NCBI RefSeq assembly: GCF_030518795.1
Contig: NZ_CP130427.1
Span: forward strand, 4,278,001-4,342,000
DNA length: 64,000 nt
Reading direction: 5' to 3'
Origin: Micromonospora sp. NBRC 110009
GTDB taxonomy: Bacteria; Actinomycetota; Actinomycetes; Mycobacteriales; Micromonosporaceae
Shown in pieces: positions 51,182 to 59,735 of this stretch; positions within the stretch are counted from its first letter, which is position 1; every line of letters begins with the position of its first letter. Below the pieces are notes generated by a model. It was not told the origin of the DNA and did no database searches. It saw nothing but the letters and a program-made list of their open reading frames with translations. A program made the translations under genes and the position numbers.

Positions 51182-52639
51182 ATGCCTGACCTGCTGACGT
51201 GGCTGCAGGGCCAACCGTCCCTGCTGATCTACCTGGTCGCCGCGATGATCGTCGCGGGCGAGACCGCGGTGATCTTCGGACTGCTGGTGCCGGGTGAGGC
51301 GACCCTGCTGCTGGTCGGCTTCTTAGCCTACGCGGGGACCCTGCGGATTATTCCGGCGCTGCTGGCCATGACGGCGGCCGCCGTGATCGGAGACACACTC
51401 GCCTTCCGGGCCGGCCGCCGGTACGGGCCGCGGCTGCGCGCCTCCGGGCTCGGCGCCCGGATCGGCGCCGAGCGGTGGCGACGGGCCGACTCGCTGCTCG
51501 ACCGGCTCGGCGGCCGGGGCGTGCTGGCCGCCCGCTGGGTGGCCTTCGCCCGGACGCTGGCGCCCCGGCTGGCCGGGGCGGCCGGGCTGCCGTACCGGCG
51601 GTTCGCGCCGTGGAACCTGGCCGGGGTGGTCAGCTGGGTCGGCGCCTCCGTGCTGGTCGGGTACGTCGCCGGCGAGTCGTACGAGCGGGTCTCCCGGCTG
51701 CTCGGCCGGGCCACCGGCGCGGTGCTGGTGCTGCTGCTCTGCCTGACCGGCGTGGTGCTGGCCGGCCGCTGGCTCGGCCGCAACCCCGACCCGGCGCGGG
51801 CGCTGGCCGCCCGGGCGGCCGCCCTGCCCCCGCTGCGCTGGCTGCGCGCCCGGTACGGGGTGCTGCTCTTCCTGGTCGCCATGCGGTTCGGGCCGGCCTG
51901 GACGCTGCTGTTCAGTCTCGCCGCCGGCCTGCTGCTGCTGTTCACCGCCGGGCTGGCCGTCGCCGCGGTGCTGGAGGCGGTGGTCCGGCACAGCGGGCTC
52001 GGGGTGCTCGACGGCCTGGTCGCCGACTGGTTCGCCGCCCGGCGTACCCCCGGGGTGGCCGACGCGGCGCTGGCCGTGGTCTCGGTGCTGCGCGGGTCTT
52101 TCCTGATCGCCGCGGTGGCCGTCGTCGCGGCGGTGCTGGCCTGGCGGCACCGGCCCTGGCGGGCCGACCCGCTCAGCGTGGTCGGCACGGCCGGGGCGTT
52201 CGTGCCGCTGGTCGTGCTGGCCGTGGTCGCCGACCTGACCGGGCCGGGTGGCCCGGCGGTGTCCACGGAGCTGTTGCCCACCCAGAACGCGGTGGTGACG
52301 GCGAGCTTCGGCACGTTGGCCTGGCTGCTGTCCCGGGGTGCGCGCTGGCCGGTGGCGGTGACGGTGTGGACGGGTGCCCTGGCGGGCGTGGTCGCCGTCG
52401 GCGGCGCCCGGCTCTACCTGGGGTGGAGCACGGCCAGCGGCACCGCCACCTCCGTCCTGCTCGGGGCGGCCTGGGTCACGGTGTTCGTGGTCGCCTGGGC
52501 CACCCGGGACCGGGCGGCGGGCGGGGCGGCCGAATCGTCCACAGGGGAAGCGGGGCCGGCCGGCCGGCGCCGCCCGCTGCGGCCGCGCCGGTTCCGGACC
52601 GCCTCCCGGGTTCCCCGGGAACCCGTTGATCCCTGCTAG
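51182..52639 (+). CDS. DedA-family protein fused to a degenerate PAP2 domain
   Basis: A 485-residue membrane protein. Residues 1-200 are DedA/SNARE-associated: YLVAAMIVAGETAVIFGLLVPGEATLLLVGFLAYAG, ARWVAFARTLAPRLAGAAGLPYRRFAPWNLAGVVSWVGASVLVGYVAGES. Residues about 230-455 have the PAP2 helix pattern, but the phosphatase motifs have lost key residues: PTQN instead of PSGH near 364, and ARLYLGWSTASG instead of SRxxxxxHxxxD near 407. The C-terminal domain is therefore probably non-catalytic. Codon 48 is a TTA leucine codon (51323-51325), rare in such genomes. ATG 51182 has GGGGGA 4 nt upstream; longer in-frame ATGs (51170, 51155) lack one. Confidence 0.87.
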   Translation: MPDLLTWLQGQPSLLIYLVAAMIVAGETAVIFGLLVPGEATLLLVGFLAYAGTLRIIPALLAMTAAAVIGDTLAFRAGRRYGPRLRASGLGARIGAERWRRADSLLDRLGGRGVLAARWVAFARTLAPRLAGAAGLPYRRFAPWNLAGVVSWVGASVLVGYVAGESYERVSRLLGRATGAVLVLLLCLTGVVLAGRWLGRNPDPARALAARAAALPPLRWLRARYGVLLFLVAMRFGPAWTLLFSLAAGLLLLFTAGLAVAAVLEAVVRHSGLGVLDGLVADWFAARRTPGVADAALAVVSVLRGSFLIAAVAVVAAVLAWRHRPWRADPLSVVGTAGAFVPLVVLAVVADLTGPGGPAVSTELLPTQNAVVTASFGTLAWLLSRGARWPVAVTVWTGALAGVVAVGGARLYLGWSTASGTATSVLLGAAWVTVFVVAWATRDRAAGGAAESSTGEAGPAGRRRPLRPRRFRTASRVPREPVDPC

Positions 52640-52642
52640 GGT
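52637..52642 (+). promoter_or_regulatory. -10 element (TAGGGT) for the transglycosylase lipoprotein
   Basis: TAGGGT overlaps the stop codon of the DedA-PAP2 gene and lies 28 bp before ATG 52671, which has GGGGGAGG upstream. Confidence 0.4.
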
Positions 52643-52670
52643 GCGCCCGGACGACCACGGGGGAGGTCCG

Positions 52671-53543
52671 ATGCAGCGAAGGGTTGGCCGGTGGGCCACG
52701 GCGGCGGTCGCCGGGCTGGTGCTGGCGGGGGTCGTCGCGGGCTGCGGCGGCGCGGAGCGGCCGGCCCGCGAGGTGGCGGTCGAGCTGCCGACGGAGGTGC
52801 CGGCCCAGGCGCCGGCCGACGAGCCGAGCGAGGAGCCGCCGGCGGTCGAGGCGATGGGTGTCGCGCCCAGCGCCACGCCCAGCCCGAGCGCCAGGCCGAC
52901 GACGAAGCCGAAGCCGAAGCCGCGCCGGACGTCCGCCGGCCCGCTGGCCACGCCGAAGCCGCCGACCGAGACCCGGGTGCCGCCGCCCCCGCCGAAGCCC
53001 GCGCCGAGCGGTTGTCAGCCCAGCTACCGGGGCACCCAGGCCACCCGCAGCGAGGTGAAGTCGGCGCTGTCCGACGCGGCCGCGAAGACCTACTGGCCGA
53101 CCTCGGCGCCGGACATCAAAATTCCGCTGAACCTGGTCAAGGCCACCGCCTGGCAGGAGAGCGGCTGGCAGTCCAACATCGTGGCCTGCGACGGCGGCAT
53201 CGGGCTGATGCAGGTCATGCCGGCCACCGCCGACTGGATGAACCAGCGCTTCGGCGAGTCGTACGACATCGACGACTACCGGGACAACGCCTATCTGGGC
53301 GCCAACTACCTGGCCTGGCTCACCAAGTACATCGGTGACATGTACTTCGAGGCGGACTACCGGCTGGACGCCTCGCTGTGCACCAGCGAGCTGAACTCGT
53401 GCCTGCTCAATGCGGTGATCGCGGCCTACAACTACGGCCACAACGCGGTGGCCCAGGAGGGTGAGCCGCTGGCCATCCCCAACCCGCAGTACGTGCGCAA
53501 CGTGCGGGCGCTGATGACCGAGTGCGTCTGCCTGGATTACTGA
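52671..53543 (+). CDS. Lytic-transglycosylase-like lipoprotein
   Basis: A 290-residue lipoprotein. Signal peptide with lipobox VVAGC (Cys25), then a Pro/Lys/Thr-rich wall-spanning linker (about 30-110: PTTKPKPKPRRT, RVPPPPPKPAP). The C-terminal SLT-like domain (about 130-285) shows the catalytic Glu in TAWQESGWQSN, GLMQVMPATADWMN, NAYLGANYLAWL and AAYNYG. It would cleave peptidoglycan glycan strands with anhydro-muramyl ends. Cysteines near the end (SLCTSELNSCLL, ECVC) may be disulfide-bonded. Confidence 0.9.
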   Translation: MQRRVGRWATAAVAGLVLAGVVAGCGGAERPAREVAVELPTEVPAQAPADEPSEEPPAVEAMGVAPSATPSPSARPTTKPKPKPRRTSAGPLATPKPPTETRVPPPPPKPAPSGCQPSYRGTQATRSEVKSALSDAAAKTYWPTSAPDIKIPLNLVKATAWQESGWQSNIVACDGGIGLMQVMPATADWMNQRFGESYDIDDYRDNAYLGANYLAWLTKYIGDMYFEADYRLDASLCTSELNSCLLNAVIAAYNYGHNAVAQEGEPLAIPNPQYVRNVRALMTECVCLDY

Positions 53544-53604
53544 GCTGACGGACGTCGAAGCGGGCGGCGGAGACCGTCACTCCCGAACGTTCCGTGGACT
53601 GATC

Positions 53605-55260
53605 GTGGACCGGCTGGTGACCCGGGTCGCCCGCGCGGCGCTGCGGCTGCCCGCCGCGCGTACCCGGCGGGTCGCGGTGACCCGGGGCATCCCCGTGCGG
53701 GTGCGTGACGGCGTCGCCCTCCGTACCGACCACTACGCCCCGGACCTGCCGGACGCGCCCACCGTGCTCGTCCGGACGCCGTACGGGCGGGGCGGCCCGA
53801 TGCGGCTGCTCGGGCGGCTCACCGCCGAACGCGGCTTCCACGTGGTGATCCAGTCCTGCCGGGGCACGTACGGCTCCGGCGGTGAGTTCGCCCCGCTGGT
53901 GCACGAGCGCGACGACGGCCTGGACACCCTGGACTGGTTGCGCCGGCAGCGCTGGTGGACCGGGGCGTTCGGCATGTTCGGCGCCAGCTACCAGGGCTTC
54001 GTGCAGTGGGCGCTCGCCGCCGAGGCGGCCGACGAGCTGCGCGCGATGGTCGCGGTGGTCACCGCCTCGGCGACCCGGGACTCCACCTACGCCGGCGAGT
54101 CGTTCGCTCTGGACACCGTGCTGACCTGGGCCGAGCTGCTGCAGGCGCAGACCGTGCCGTGGCTGGCCCGGCAGTGGGAGCTGAAACGGGGCCAGCCCCG
54201 GTTGATCCGGGCGCTGGCGCACCTGCCGCTGGTCGAGGCGGACCGGGTGGCCACCGGGGTGACCGTGCCGTTCTTCCAGGAGTGGCTGCGCCATCACACG
54301 CCCGACGCCGACTACTGGCGGCCCCGGGTCTTCGGCGACCGGATCACCGAGGTGCGCGCCCCGGTGGCGATGGTCAGCGGCTGGCAGGACATCTTCCTCC
54401 CCGCCCAACTCGACGACTACGCCCGGCTGCGCGCCGTCGGCGCCGGGCCGCGGCTGATCGTCGGCCCGTGGACCCACGGCAGCCCGGGGCTCTTCGTGGC
54501 CGCCCTCCGGGAGGGCCTCGACTGGCTCGACGAGCACCTGGCCGGCCGTCCTGCCCCGCGCCGCGCTCCGGTCCGCGTGCACGTCGGCGGCGCCGGGGGC
54601 GGCTGGCGGGACCTGCCCGACTGGCCGCCGCCGGCCGTGCCGACCCGCTGGCACCTGCACGCCGGGGGGTCCCTCGCGTGCGCCCCGCCGACCGCCTCCC
54701 CGCCCGACCGGATCTGGTACGACCCGGCCGACCCGACCCCGTCGCTCGGCGGCCCGCTGCTGGTCGCCCAGCGGGCCGGCGCGGTGGACAACCGGCCGGT
54801 GGAGGCCCGACCGGACGTGCTGACCTGGACCAGCGGGCCGTTGGACGGGCCGGTCGAGGTGGTCGGCCCGGTGCACGCCGAGATTCACGTCCGCAGCGAG
54901 CTGTCCTACCTGGACGTCTTCGTCCGGCTCTGCGACGTGGACCGCCGGGGCCGGTCGTGGAACGTCTGCGACGGTCTGGTCCGGGTGGCCCCCGGCCGCT
55001 TTCCCACCGACCCCTCCGGAGTGGTCACCGTCCCGGTCACCCTCTGGCCGGCGGCCCACAGTTTCGCATCCGGGCACCGGTTGCGCGTGCAGGTCTCCGG
55101 CGGCGCCCACCCGCGCTACGCGCGGAACCCGGGCACGGGCGAGCCGCTCGGCACGGCCGTCACTCTGCGTGCGGGGTGGCGGGAGATCCTGCATGATCCC
55201 GGGCACCCGTCGGCCATCGTGCTGCCGATCTCCCCGGCACCGTCCACCGCGACCCCCTAG
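53605..55260 (+). CDS. CocE/NonD-family hydrolase
   Basis: A 551-residue alpha/beta hydrolase of the X-Pro dipeptidyl-peptidase/cocaine-esterase family. Entry: IPVRVRDGVALRTDHYAPDLPDAPTVLVRTPYGRG; nucleophile GMFGASYQGFVQW (GxSYxG); catalytic Asp in VSGWQDIFLP; His in VGPWTHGSPG. The C-terminal jelly-roll domain (about 360-545) ends VQVSGGAHPRYARNPGTGE, typical of the family. No signal peptide, so cytoplasmic acylase or esterase activity is expected; substrate unknown. The start is GTG 53605; no strong Shine-Dalgarno is present. Confidence 0.92.
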   Translation: MDRLVTRVARAALRLPAARTRRVAVTRGIPVRVRDGVALRTDHYAPDLPDAPTVLVRTPYGRGGPMRLLGRLTAERGFHVVIQSCRGTYGSGGEFAPLVHERDDGLDTLDWLRRQRWWTGAFGMFGASYQGFVQWALAAEAADELRAMVAVVTASATRDSTYAGESFALDTVLTWAELLQAQTVPWLARQWELKRGQPRLIRALAHLPLVEADRVATGVTVPFFQEWLRHHTPDADYWRPRVFGDRITEVRAPVAMVSGWQDIFLPAQLDDYARLRAVGAGPRLIVGPWTHGSPGLFVAALREGLDWLDEHLAGRPAPRRAPVRVHVGGAGGGWRDLPDWPPPAVPTRWHLHAGGSLACAPPTASPPDRIWYDPADPTPSLGGPLLVAQRAGAVDNRPVEARPDVLTWTSGPLDGPVEVVGPVHAEIHVRSELSYLDVFVRLCDVDRRGRSWNVCDGLVRVAPGRFPTDPSGVVTVPVTLWPAAHSFASGHRLRVQVSGGAHPRYARNPGTGEPLGTAVTLRAGWREILHDPGHPSAIVLPISPAPSTATP

Positions 55261-55289
55261 GCTCGGGCGGGGGCGAATCGGCAACAGGC

Positions 55290-55320
55290 ATTGCGCAATA
55301 GCTCTTGCATATGTCAGGGT
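55290..55320 (+). promoter_or_regulatory. Promoter and probable ArsR operator
   Basis: ATTGCGCAAT (55290-55299) is a perfect 10-bp palindrome and contains the -35 TTGCGC (55291-55296); the -10 CAGGGT (55315-55320) is 18 bp further and ends 6 nt before ATG 55327. TTGCAT (55305-55310) repeats half the site. This fits autoregulation by the ArsR-type protein. Confidence 0.5.
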
Positions 55321-55326
55321 CTCTGC

Positions 55327-55902
55327 ATGGAGAACCCCGGCGTCCGGCAGGTCACGGACTCACGCGTCCTCGCGGCACTCGCCCACCCGCTGCGCCGTCG
55401 ACTGATGGACGTGCTCAAGGTGCACGGGTCGTCGACCGTCGGCCAACTCGCCGAGCGGACCGAACAGGCGCCGGCGAACGTCAGTCACCACCTCAAGGTG
55501 CTCGCCGCCGCCGACCTGGTCGCGGAGGCGCCGGAGCTGGCCCGGGATCGCCGGGAGCGGTGGTGGCGGCTGCGCGACCGGGCGGTGCGCTGGTCCAGCG
55601 CCGACTTCGACGCCGACCCCGCCGCCCGGGCCGTGGCCGACGCCGCCAACTCGCTGAACCTGGACCGGCACGTCGCCCTGGTCCGGGCCTGGAACGCCGC
55701 CCCCGAGGCGGACCACGCGGCCTGGGGCGAGGGGCCGTTCAGCACCGACCGATGGCTGCACCTCACCCCCGAGGAGCTGGCCCAGCTCGGGCGCGAGGTG
55801 ACCGAACTGTTCGCCCGCTGGGCCGACCGACCGGCCCCGGACGACGGACGGTCCCGCGAACCCGTCTTCCTGTTCGCCCACGGCGTGCCGGCCCAGCCGT
55901 GA
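55327..55902 (+). CDS. ArsR-family transcriptional regulator
   Basis: A 191-residue winged-helix regulator: VLAALAHPLRRRLMDVLKVHGSSTVGQLAERTEQAPANVSHHLKVLAAADLVAEAPELARDRRERWWRLRD, the ArsR/YjbD-like HTH. No metal-binding Cys motif (no ELCVCDL), so it is not an arsenic sensor; the C-terminal half may sense another ligand. ATG 55327 is used because the -10 gives a leaderless start; a TTG at 55291 would extend it through the promoter. It overlaps the MFS gene by 4 bp (GTGA), so the two form an operon and it likely controls the exporter. Confidence 0.9.
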   Translation: MENPGVRQVTDSRVLAALAHPLRRRLMDVLKVHGSSTVGQLAERTEQAPANVSHHLKVLAAADLVAEAPELARDRRERWWRLRDRAVRWSSADFDADPAARAVADAANSLNLDRHVALVRAWNAAPEADHAAWGEGPFSTDRWLHLTPEELAQLGREVTELFARWADRPAPDDGRSREPVFLFAHGVPAQP

Positions 55903-57179
55903 CCGCCGCGACCCGTAAGCCGGTCCGGGAGCCCGCGCCCCGGCGACCCGGCGGCCTGCTCCGGCACCGCGACTTCCGGCTGCTCTGGGCGGGGCAGGCG
56001 GTCAGCGCCGTCGGCAGCAACGTGACCGCCGTGGCCCTGCCCCTGGTCGCGGTCGCCGTGCTGGACGCGACCACCTTCCAGGTCGCGGTGCTCACCGCCG
56101 CCGCCTGGCTGCCGTGGCTGCTGGCCGGCCTGCCCGCCGGTGCCTGGGTGGACCGGGTCCGCCGCCGCCCGGTCATGATCGCCTGTGACCTGGCCTCGGC
56201 GGCGCTCTTCCTGAGCGTCCCGGCGGCCGCCCTGCTCGACCTGCTCACCGTCGGCCAGCTCCTGGTCGTGGCGCTGGGCGCCGGCCTGGCCCGGGTCTTC
56301 TTCGAGACCGCCGACCAGGTCTACCTGCCCACCCTGCTCCGGCCCGAGGAGGTGCCGGAGGGGAACGCGAAGCTGCACGCCACGCAGACCGCCAGCTACC
56401 TCGTCGGACCCGGGCTGGCCGGCCTGATCGCTCAGCTCGCCGGCGCGGTGACCGCGGTGCTGCTCGACGCGGTGAGCTTCCTGGTCTCCGCCCTGTGCCT
56501 GCGGAGCATCCGGGCGGTCGAGCCCCGACCGGAACGCCCCGACGGGCCGTCCTCCCTGGGGCGCGAGGTGGCCGACGGGCTGCGGTTCGTCGTCCGCGAC
56601 CCGCACCTGCGGGTGATGACGCTGTTCGGCGCGGCCAGCAACATCGGGCTCACCGGCTACCAGGCCGTGCTGGTCGTCTTCCTGGTCCGCTCCGCCGGGC
56701 TGCCCCCGAGGCTGGTCGGCCTGCTGATCGGACTGGCCAGTGTGGGCGGGATCGTGGGCGCGAGCCTCGCCACCCCGCTCGCCCGCCGGCTCGGCTCCGC
56801 CCGCGCGATGCTGCTCGCCGCCGCGCTGGCCGGGCCGCCGGCGCTGCTCATCCCGCTGGCCGGCCCCGGCGCCCGGGTGGTCTGGCTCGTCCTCGGCGGC
56901 GCGCTGGTCAGCCTGGGCGTCGCCGTGGGCAACGTGGTCAAGGGCAGCTTCCGGCAGACGTACACCCCGCACCGGCTGCTCGGTCGGGTGACCGTCAGCA
57001 TGCAGCTGCTGAACTACGGGACGATCCCGCTGGCAGCGGTGTTCGCCGGGGCGGTCGGCGCAGCGTGGGGCCCGGCCGGGGCGATCCGGCTGATGACCGC
57101 CTGGCTGGCGCTGACCCCGCTGCTCCTGCTCCTCGGCCCGCTCCGGCGCCGCCGTGACCTGCCGGCAAGGGCGGGCTGA
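55899..57179 (+). CDS. MFS transporter (enterobactin-exporter-like)
   Basis: A 426-residue major facilitator protein with 12 predicted helices: FRLLWAGQAVSAVGSNVTAVALPLVAVAVLDATTFQVAVLTAAAWLPWLLAGLPAGAWVDRVRRRPVMIACD, with the A motif GAWVDRVRRRPVM. The second half shows ASNIGLTGYQAVLVVFLVRSAGLPPRLVGLLIGLASVGGIVGA. It resembles the MFS_3/EntS-type exporters. The start overlaps arsR-type stop. Substrate unknown; the regulator pairing suggests drug or metabolite export. Confidence 0.92.
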   Translation: MTAATRKPVREPAPRRPGGLLRHRDFRLLWAGQAVSAVGSNVTAVALPLVAVAVLDATTFQVAVLTAAAWLPWLLAGLPAGAWVDRVRRRPVMIACDLASAALFLSVPAAALLDLLTVGQLLVVALGAGLARVFFETADQVYLPTLLRPEEVPEGNAKLHATQTASYLVGPGLAGLIAQLAGAVTAVLLDAVSFLVSALCLRSIRAVEPRPERPDGPSSLGREVADGLRFVVRDPHLRVMTLFGAASNIGLTGYQAVLVVFLVRSAGLPPRLVGLLIGLASVGGIVGASLATPLARRLGSARAMLLAAALAGPPALLIPLAGPGARVVWLVLGGALVSLGVAVGNVVKGSFRQTYTPHRLLGRVTVSMQLLNYGTIPLAAVFAGAVGAAWGPAGAIRLMTAWLALTPLLLLLGPLRRRRDLPARAG

Positions 57180-57190
57180 GAATGCGCTGC

Positions 57191-57217
57191 GGCGACGGTC
57201 GGCCCCCGACCGCCGCC
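57191..57217. terminator. Hairpin between convergent MFS and csp genes
   Basis: GGCGACGGTCGG (57191-57202) pairs with CCGACCGCCGCC (57206-57217) with one mismatch and a 3-nt loop. It is placed between convergent genes. Confidence 0.5.
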
Positions 57218-57230
57218 GCCGGCACGGGTA

Positions 57231-57434
57231 CTACATCGGGCGGACGTTGTCCGCCTGCGGACCCTTCTGCCCCTGGGTCACCTCGAACTCGACCTTCTGG
57301 CCCTCCTGCAGCTCCCGGTAGCCGCCCGACTGGATGGCCGAGTAGTGGACGAACACGTCCGGACCCCCGCCGTCCTGCTCGATGAAGCCGAAGCCCTTTT
57401 CCGAGTTGAACCACTTGACCGTGCCGGTTGCCAT
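57231..57434 (-). CDS. cspA: Cold-shock protein
   Basis: A 67-residue OB-fold nucleic-acid chaperone: MATGTVKWFNSEKGFGFIEQDGGGPDVFVHYSAIQSGGYRELQEGQKVEFEVTQGQKGPQADNVRPM with RNP1 (KGFGFIEQ) and RNP2 (DVFVHYSAI). ATG 57434 has GGGAGAG about 9 nt upstream; the longer frame to 57452 adds a non-conserved start. It binds single-stranded RNA and prevents structure. The 171-bp gap to the divergent methyltransferase gene may hold a long leader, typical of csp genes. Confidence 0.97.
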   Translation of the reverse strand: MATGTVKWFNSEKGFGFIEQDGGGPDVFVHYSAIQSGGYRELQEGQKVEFEVTQGQKGPQADNVRPM

Positions 57435-57605
57435 GCGTCTCTCCCTGTTCAAAGCGGGTGAGCACCGGCCGCCGCGGCCGATGATCGCCCTGTACCTTCA
57501 CGACAGTAACCGCCCGAGGCGGAATCTGCTGGCGGAAGCGCCGAGCATGCCCCAGCGAAAACGCCCCGAGCGGGAAAATCCCCCCGGGACGGACCGCCGC
57601 GCGGC

Positions 57606-58292
57606 ATGCTTGCCCCGGTGAGGGCACAGACGGCGCTGGCCAACCTGGAGCGGGAGATCGCCGCCCCCGGCGCCGGCCTGGACCGGCTCCGGCTGGTCGC
57701 CCCGCCGTTCGTGCCGGAGGTACGGCTGCACCTCGCCGAGGACGCGATCCTCTGGTGGGCCCGGATGGAGGCGGCGGCCGGCCGGTCCCTGCCGCCGCCG
57801 TACTGGGCGTCGGTCTGGGCCGGCGGGCAGGCGCTCGCCCGTTACCTGCTCGACCACCCCGAGCTGGCCGCCGGACGGCGGGTGCTCGACCTGGCCACCG
57901 GGTCCGGGCTGGTGGCCATCGCCGCCGCGCTGGCCGGCGCCGCCCGGGTGGCGGCCAACGACGTCGACCCGTACGCGGTCGCCGCCGTCACGGTCAACGC
58001 GCGGGCCAACCGGGTGGTCGTGGCGGCGACCGGCGACGACCTGCTGGACGACACGGTGAGCGTCGACCTGCTGCTGGCCGGGGACGTGCTCTACGACGCC
58101 GCGCTGGCCGAGCGGGTGCTGCCGTTCCTGCGCCGAGCCGCCGCGCGGGGCGCCGAGGTGCTGGTCGGCGACCCGGACCGGGGGCACCTGCCACCCGACC
58201 GGCTGGAGGTGGTGGCCAGCTACCCGGTGCCCACCACCGAGCCCTCGGTGGACTCGCCCGTGCGTCGGGTGCAGGTGCTGCGACCGTGCTGA
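57606..58292 (+). CDS. Lysine/nicotinamide-type methyltransferase
   Basis: A 228-residue SAM methyltransferase similar to the ETFB-lysine/Nnt1 group: LHLAEDAILWWARMEAAAGRSLPPPYWASVWAGGQALARYLLDHPELAAGRRVLDLATGSGLVAIAAALAGAARVAANDVDPYAVAAVTVNARAN, with post-I VDLLLAGDVLYDAALAERVLPFL. The PPYWA-W segment is typical of the group that methylates protein Lys or small amines. Start ATG 57606; GTG 57618 is an alternative. It is divergent from cspA. Confidence 0.87.
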   Translation: MLAPVRAQTALANLEREIAAPGAGLDRLRLVAPPFVPEVRLHLAEDAILWWARMEAAAGRSLPPPYWASVWAGGQALARYLLDHPELAAGRRVLDLATGSGLVAIAAALAGAARVAANDVDPYAVAAVTVNARANRVVVAATGDDLLDDTVSVDLLLAGDVLYDAALAERVLPFLRRAAARGAEVLVGDPDRGHLPPDRLEVVASYPVPTTEPSVDSPVRRVQVLRPC

Positions 58293-58378
58293 GTGGACGC
58301 CGGTTCGGGGTCGACCCCGAGGGCGGATTCAGGGTCGGGTGGGGGACCGGGCCGGATGTGCCGGGGCGGCGACGGCCA

Positions 58379-58384
58379 TAGCGT
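58379..58384 (+). promoter_or_regulatory. -10 element (TAGCGT), leaderless DedA gene
   Basis: TAGCGT ends 7 nt before GTG 58392. ATG 58401 in frame has GGAG too close to serve. Confidence 0.4.
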
Positions 58385-58391
58385 ACGACCC

Positions 58392-59015
58392 GTGACGGAG
58401 ATGCTGGCCCAGGTCGGAGACCTGCCCATCGAATGGCTCATGGCGGCGCTCGGCCTGGTCATGCTCGCCGACGCCGTACCCCTGGTCGGGGTGCTGGTGC
58501 CCGGCGACGCCGCGGTCCTCGCGGCGGTCGGCACGGGCCGGCCCGCGGCCGGGGCCGCCACCGTGGCGGCGGTGGTGGCCGGCTGCCTGGCCGGCTGGTC
58601 GCTGAGCTTCCTGGCCGGGCGGCGCTGGGGGGCGTCGCTGCGGGGCAGCCGGCTCGGCGGCTGGATCGGCGAGTCGCGGTGGGCGGCGGCGGAGGCGGTG
58701 CTGCGTCGCGGCGGCGGGCGGATGGTGCTGGTCGCGCCCTTCCTGCCGGTGCTCAACGCCCTGCTGCCGCTGGCCGCGGGCGGGCTGCGGATGTCGTACC
58801 CGAGGTTCCTGGCCGCGGCGGCCCCCGGCGCGGCCCTCTGGGCCGGCCTCTACGTGGCCCTCGGCACCGCGGCCCGGGCGGTGTCGGCGCTGTTGCCCGG
58901 CGCGCCCAGCCCGGCGCTGGTCACCATGCTGGTCGGGCTGCTGATCGCCGGGGCGTTGCTGTTCGGCGCGCGGCGCCCGCTGCGCGCGTTGACCGGGGTG
59001 GGAGCGGCGGCCTGA
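58392..59015 (+). CDS. DedA-family membrane protein
   Basis: A 207-residue membrane protein of the DedA/VTT family: WLMAALGLVMLADAVPLVGVLVPGDAAVLAAVG, FLAGRRWGASLRGSRLGGWIG, RRGGGRMVLVAPFLPVLNALLPLAAGGLRMSYPRFLAAAAPGAALWAGLYVALG. The loop normally reading F.R..P..R has PFLPVLNALLP here, so the conserved Arg is replaced. Family members flip phospholipids or undecaprenyl phosphate. This is the second DedA-type gene in the window, shorter than the fusion at 51182. A perfect terminator follows. Confidence 0.88.
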   Translation: MTEMLAQVGDLPIEWLMAALGLVMLADAVPLVGVLVPGDAAVLAAVGTGRPAAGAATVAAVVAGCLAGWSLSFLAGRRWGASLRGSRLGGWIGESRWAAAEAVLRRGGGRMVLVAPFLPVLNALLPLAAGGLRMSYPRFLAAAAPGAALWAGLYVALGTAARAVSALLPGAPSPALVTMLVGLLIAGALLFGARRPLRALTGVGAAA

Positions 59016-59035
59016 CCGCCGTGGGGGAACGGGGG

Positions 59036-59067
59036 CGCCGGCGCGGGTCCGCAGCCCCGCGCCGGCG
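59036..59067. terminator. Hairpin between convergent DedA and MBL genes
   Basis: CGCCGGCGCGGG (59036-59047) pairs perfectly with CCCGCGCCGGCG (59056-59067), 8-nt loop. No U-tract. Confidence 0.6.
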
Positions 59068-59073
59068 GGCGGC

Positions 59074-59727
59074 TCACCAGCCGCGGGCCCGCCACTGCGG
59101 CAGCGCGGGGCGCTCGGCGCCGAGCGTGCTGTCCTTGCCGTGGCCCGGGTAGAACCAGGTCTCGTCGGGCAGTTGGTCGAAGATCTTCTGCTCGACGTCG
59201 TCGATGAGCTGCCCGAATCGCTCCGGGTCCTGCTCGGTGTTGCCCACCCCGCCGGGGAAGAGCGAGTCGCCGGTGAACAGGTGCGGGACGCCCGACGGGT
59301 CGCGGTAGAGCAGGGCGACCGAGCCCGGCGTGTGCCCCCGGAGGTGGATCACCTCCAGGGCGCAGTCCCCGACCGGGACGGTGTCGCCCTCGCGCAGCGG
59401 CTCGGCGTCGATCGGCAGCCCCTCGGCGTCCTCGGCGCCCACCAGCGGGCGGGCGCCGGTCTTGGCGACCACCTCCTCCAGCGCCACCCAGTGGTCCATG
59501 TGCTGGTGGGTGGTGACCACCGCGGCCAGCCCGCCCTCGCCGACCAGCTCGAGCAGTCGGGGCGCCTCGTTCGCGGCGTCGATCAGCACCTGCTCGCCGC
59601 TGTCCCGGCAGCGCAGCAGGTAGGCGTTGTTGTCCATCGGCCCCACCGACACCTTGGTGATGGTGAGCCGGTCGAGGTCGCGGACGGCCGGCTCGCCGCC
59701 GGGCGTGACGTCTCCGGTGTAGGTCAT
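59074..59727 (-). CDS. Metallo-beta-lactamase-fold hydrolase
   Basis: A 217-residue MBL-fold protein: THQHMDHWVALEEV (HxHxDH), LEVIHLRGHTPGSVALL, HLFTGDSLFPGGVGNT and WFYPGHGKDSTLG. This is the glyoxalase-II-like group that usually hydrolyses thioesters. It matches the position of Rv1637c beside uvrA in mycobacteria (from memory). ATG 59727 is used; the alternative ATG 59745 would overlap the preceding gene's stop by 10 bp. It is 8 bp downstream of the mycothiol-dependent enzyme gene, so the two form an operon and may act on mycothiol adducts. Confidence 0.92.
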   Translation of the reverse strand: MTYTGDVTPGGEPAVRDLDRLTITKVSVGPMDNNAYLLRCRDSGEQVLIDAANEAPRLLELVGEGGLAAVVTTHQHMDHWVALEEVVAKTGARPLVGAEDAEGLPIDAEPLREGDTVPVGDCALEVIHLRGHTPGSVALLYRDPSGVPHLFTGDSLFPGGVGNTEQDPERFGQLIDDVEQKIFDQLPDETWFYPGHGKDSTLGAERPALPQWRARGW

Positions 59728-59735
59728 GACGACTT

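Noticed and set aside
55291..55326. Upstream TTG start for the ArsR-type regulator
   Set aside because: It would translate through the promoter and operator; the -10 points to ATG 55327.
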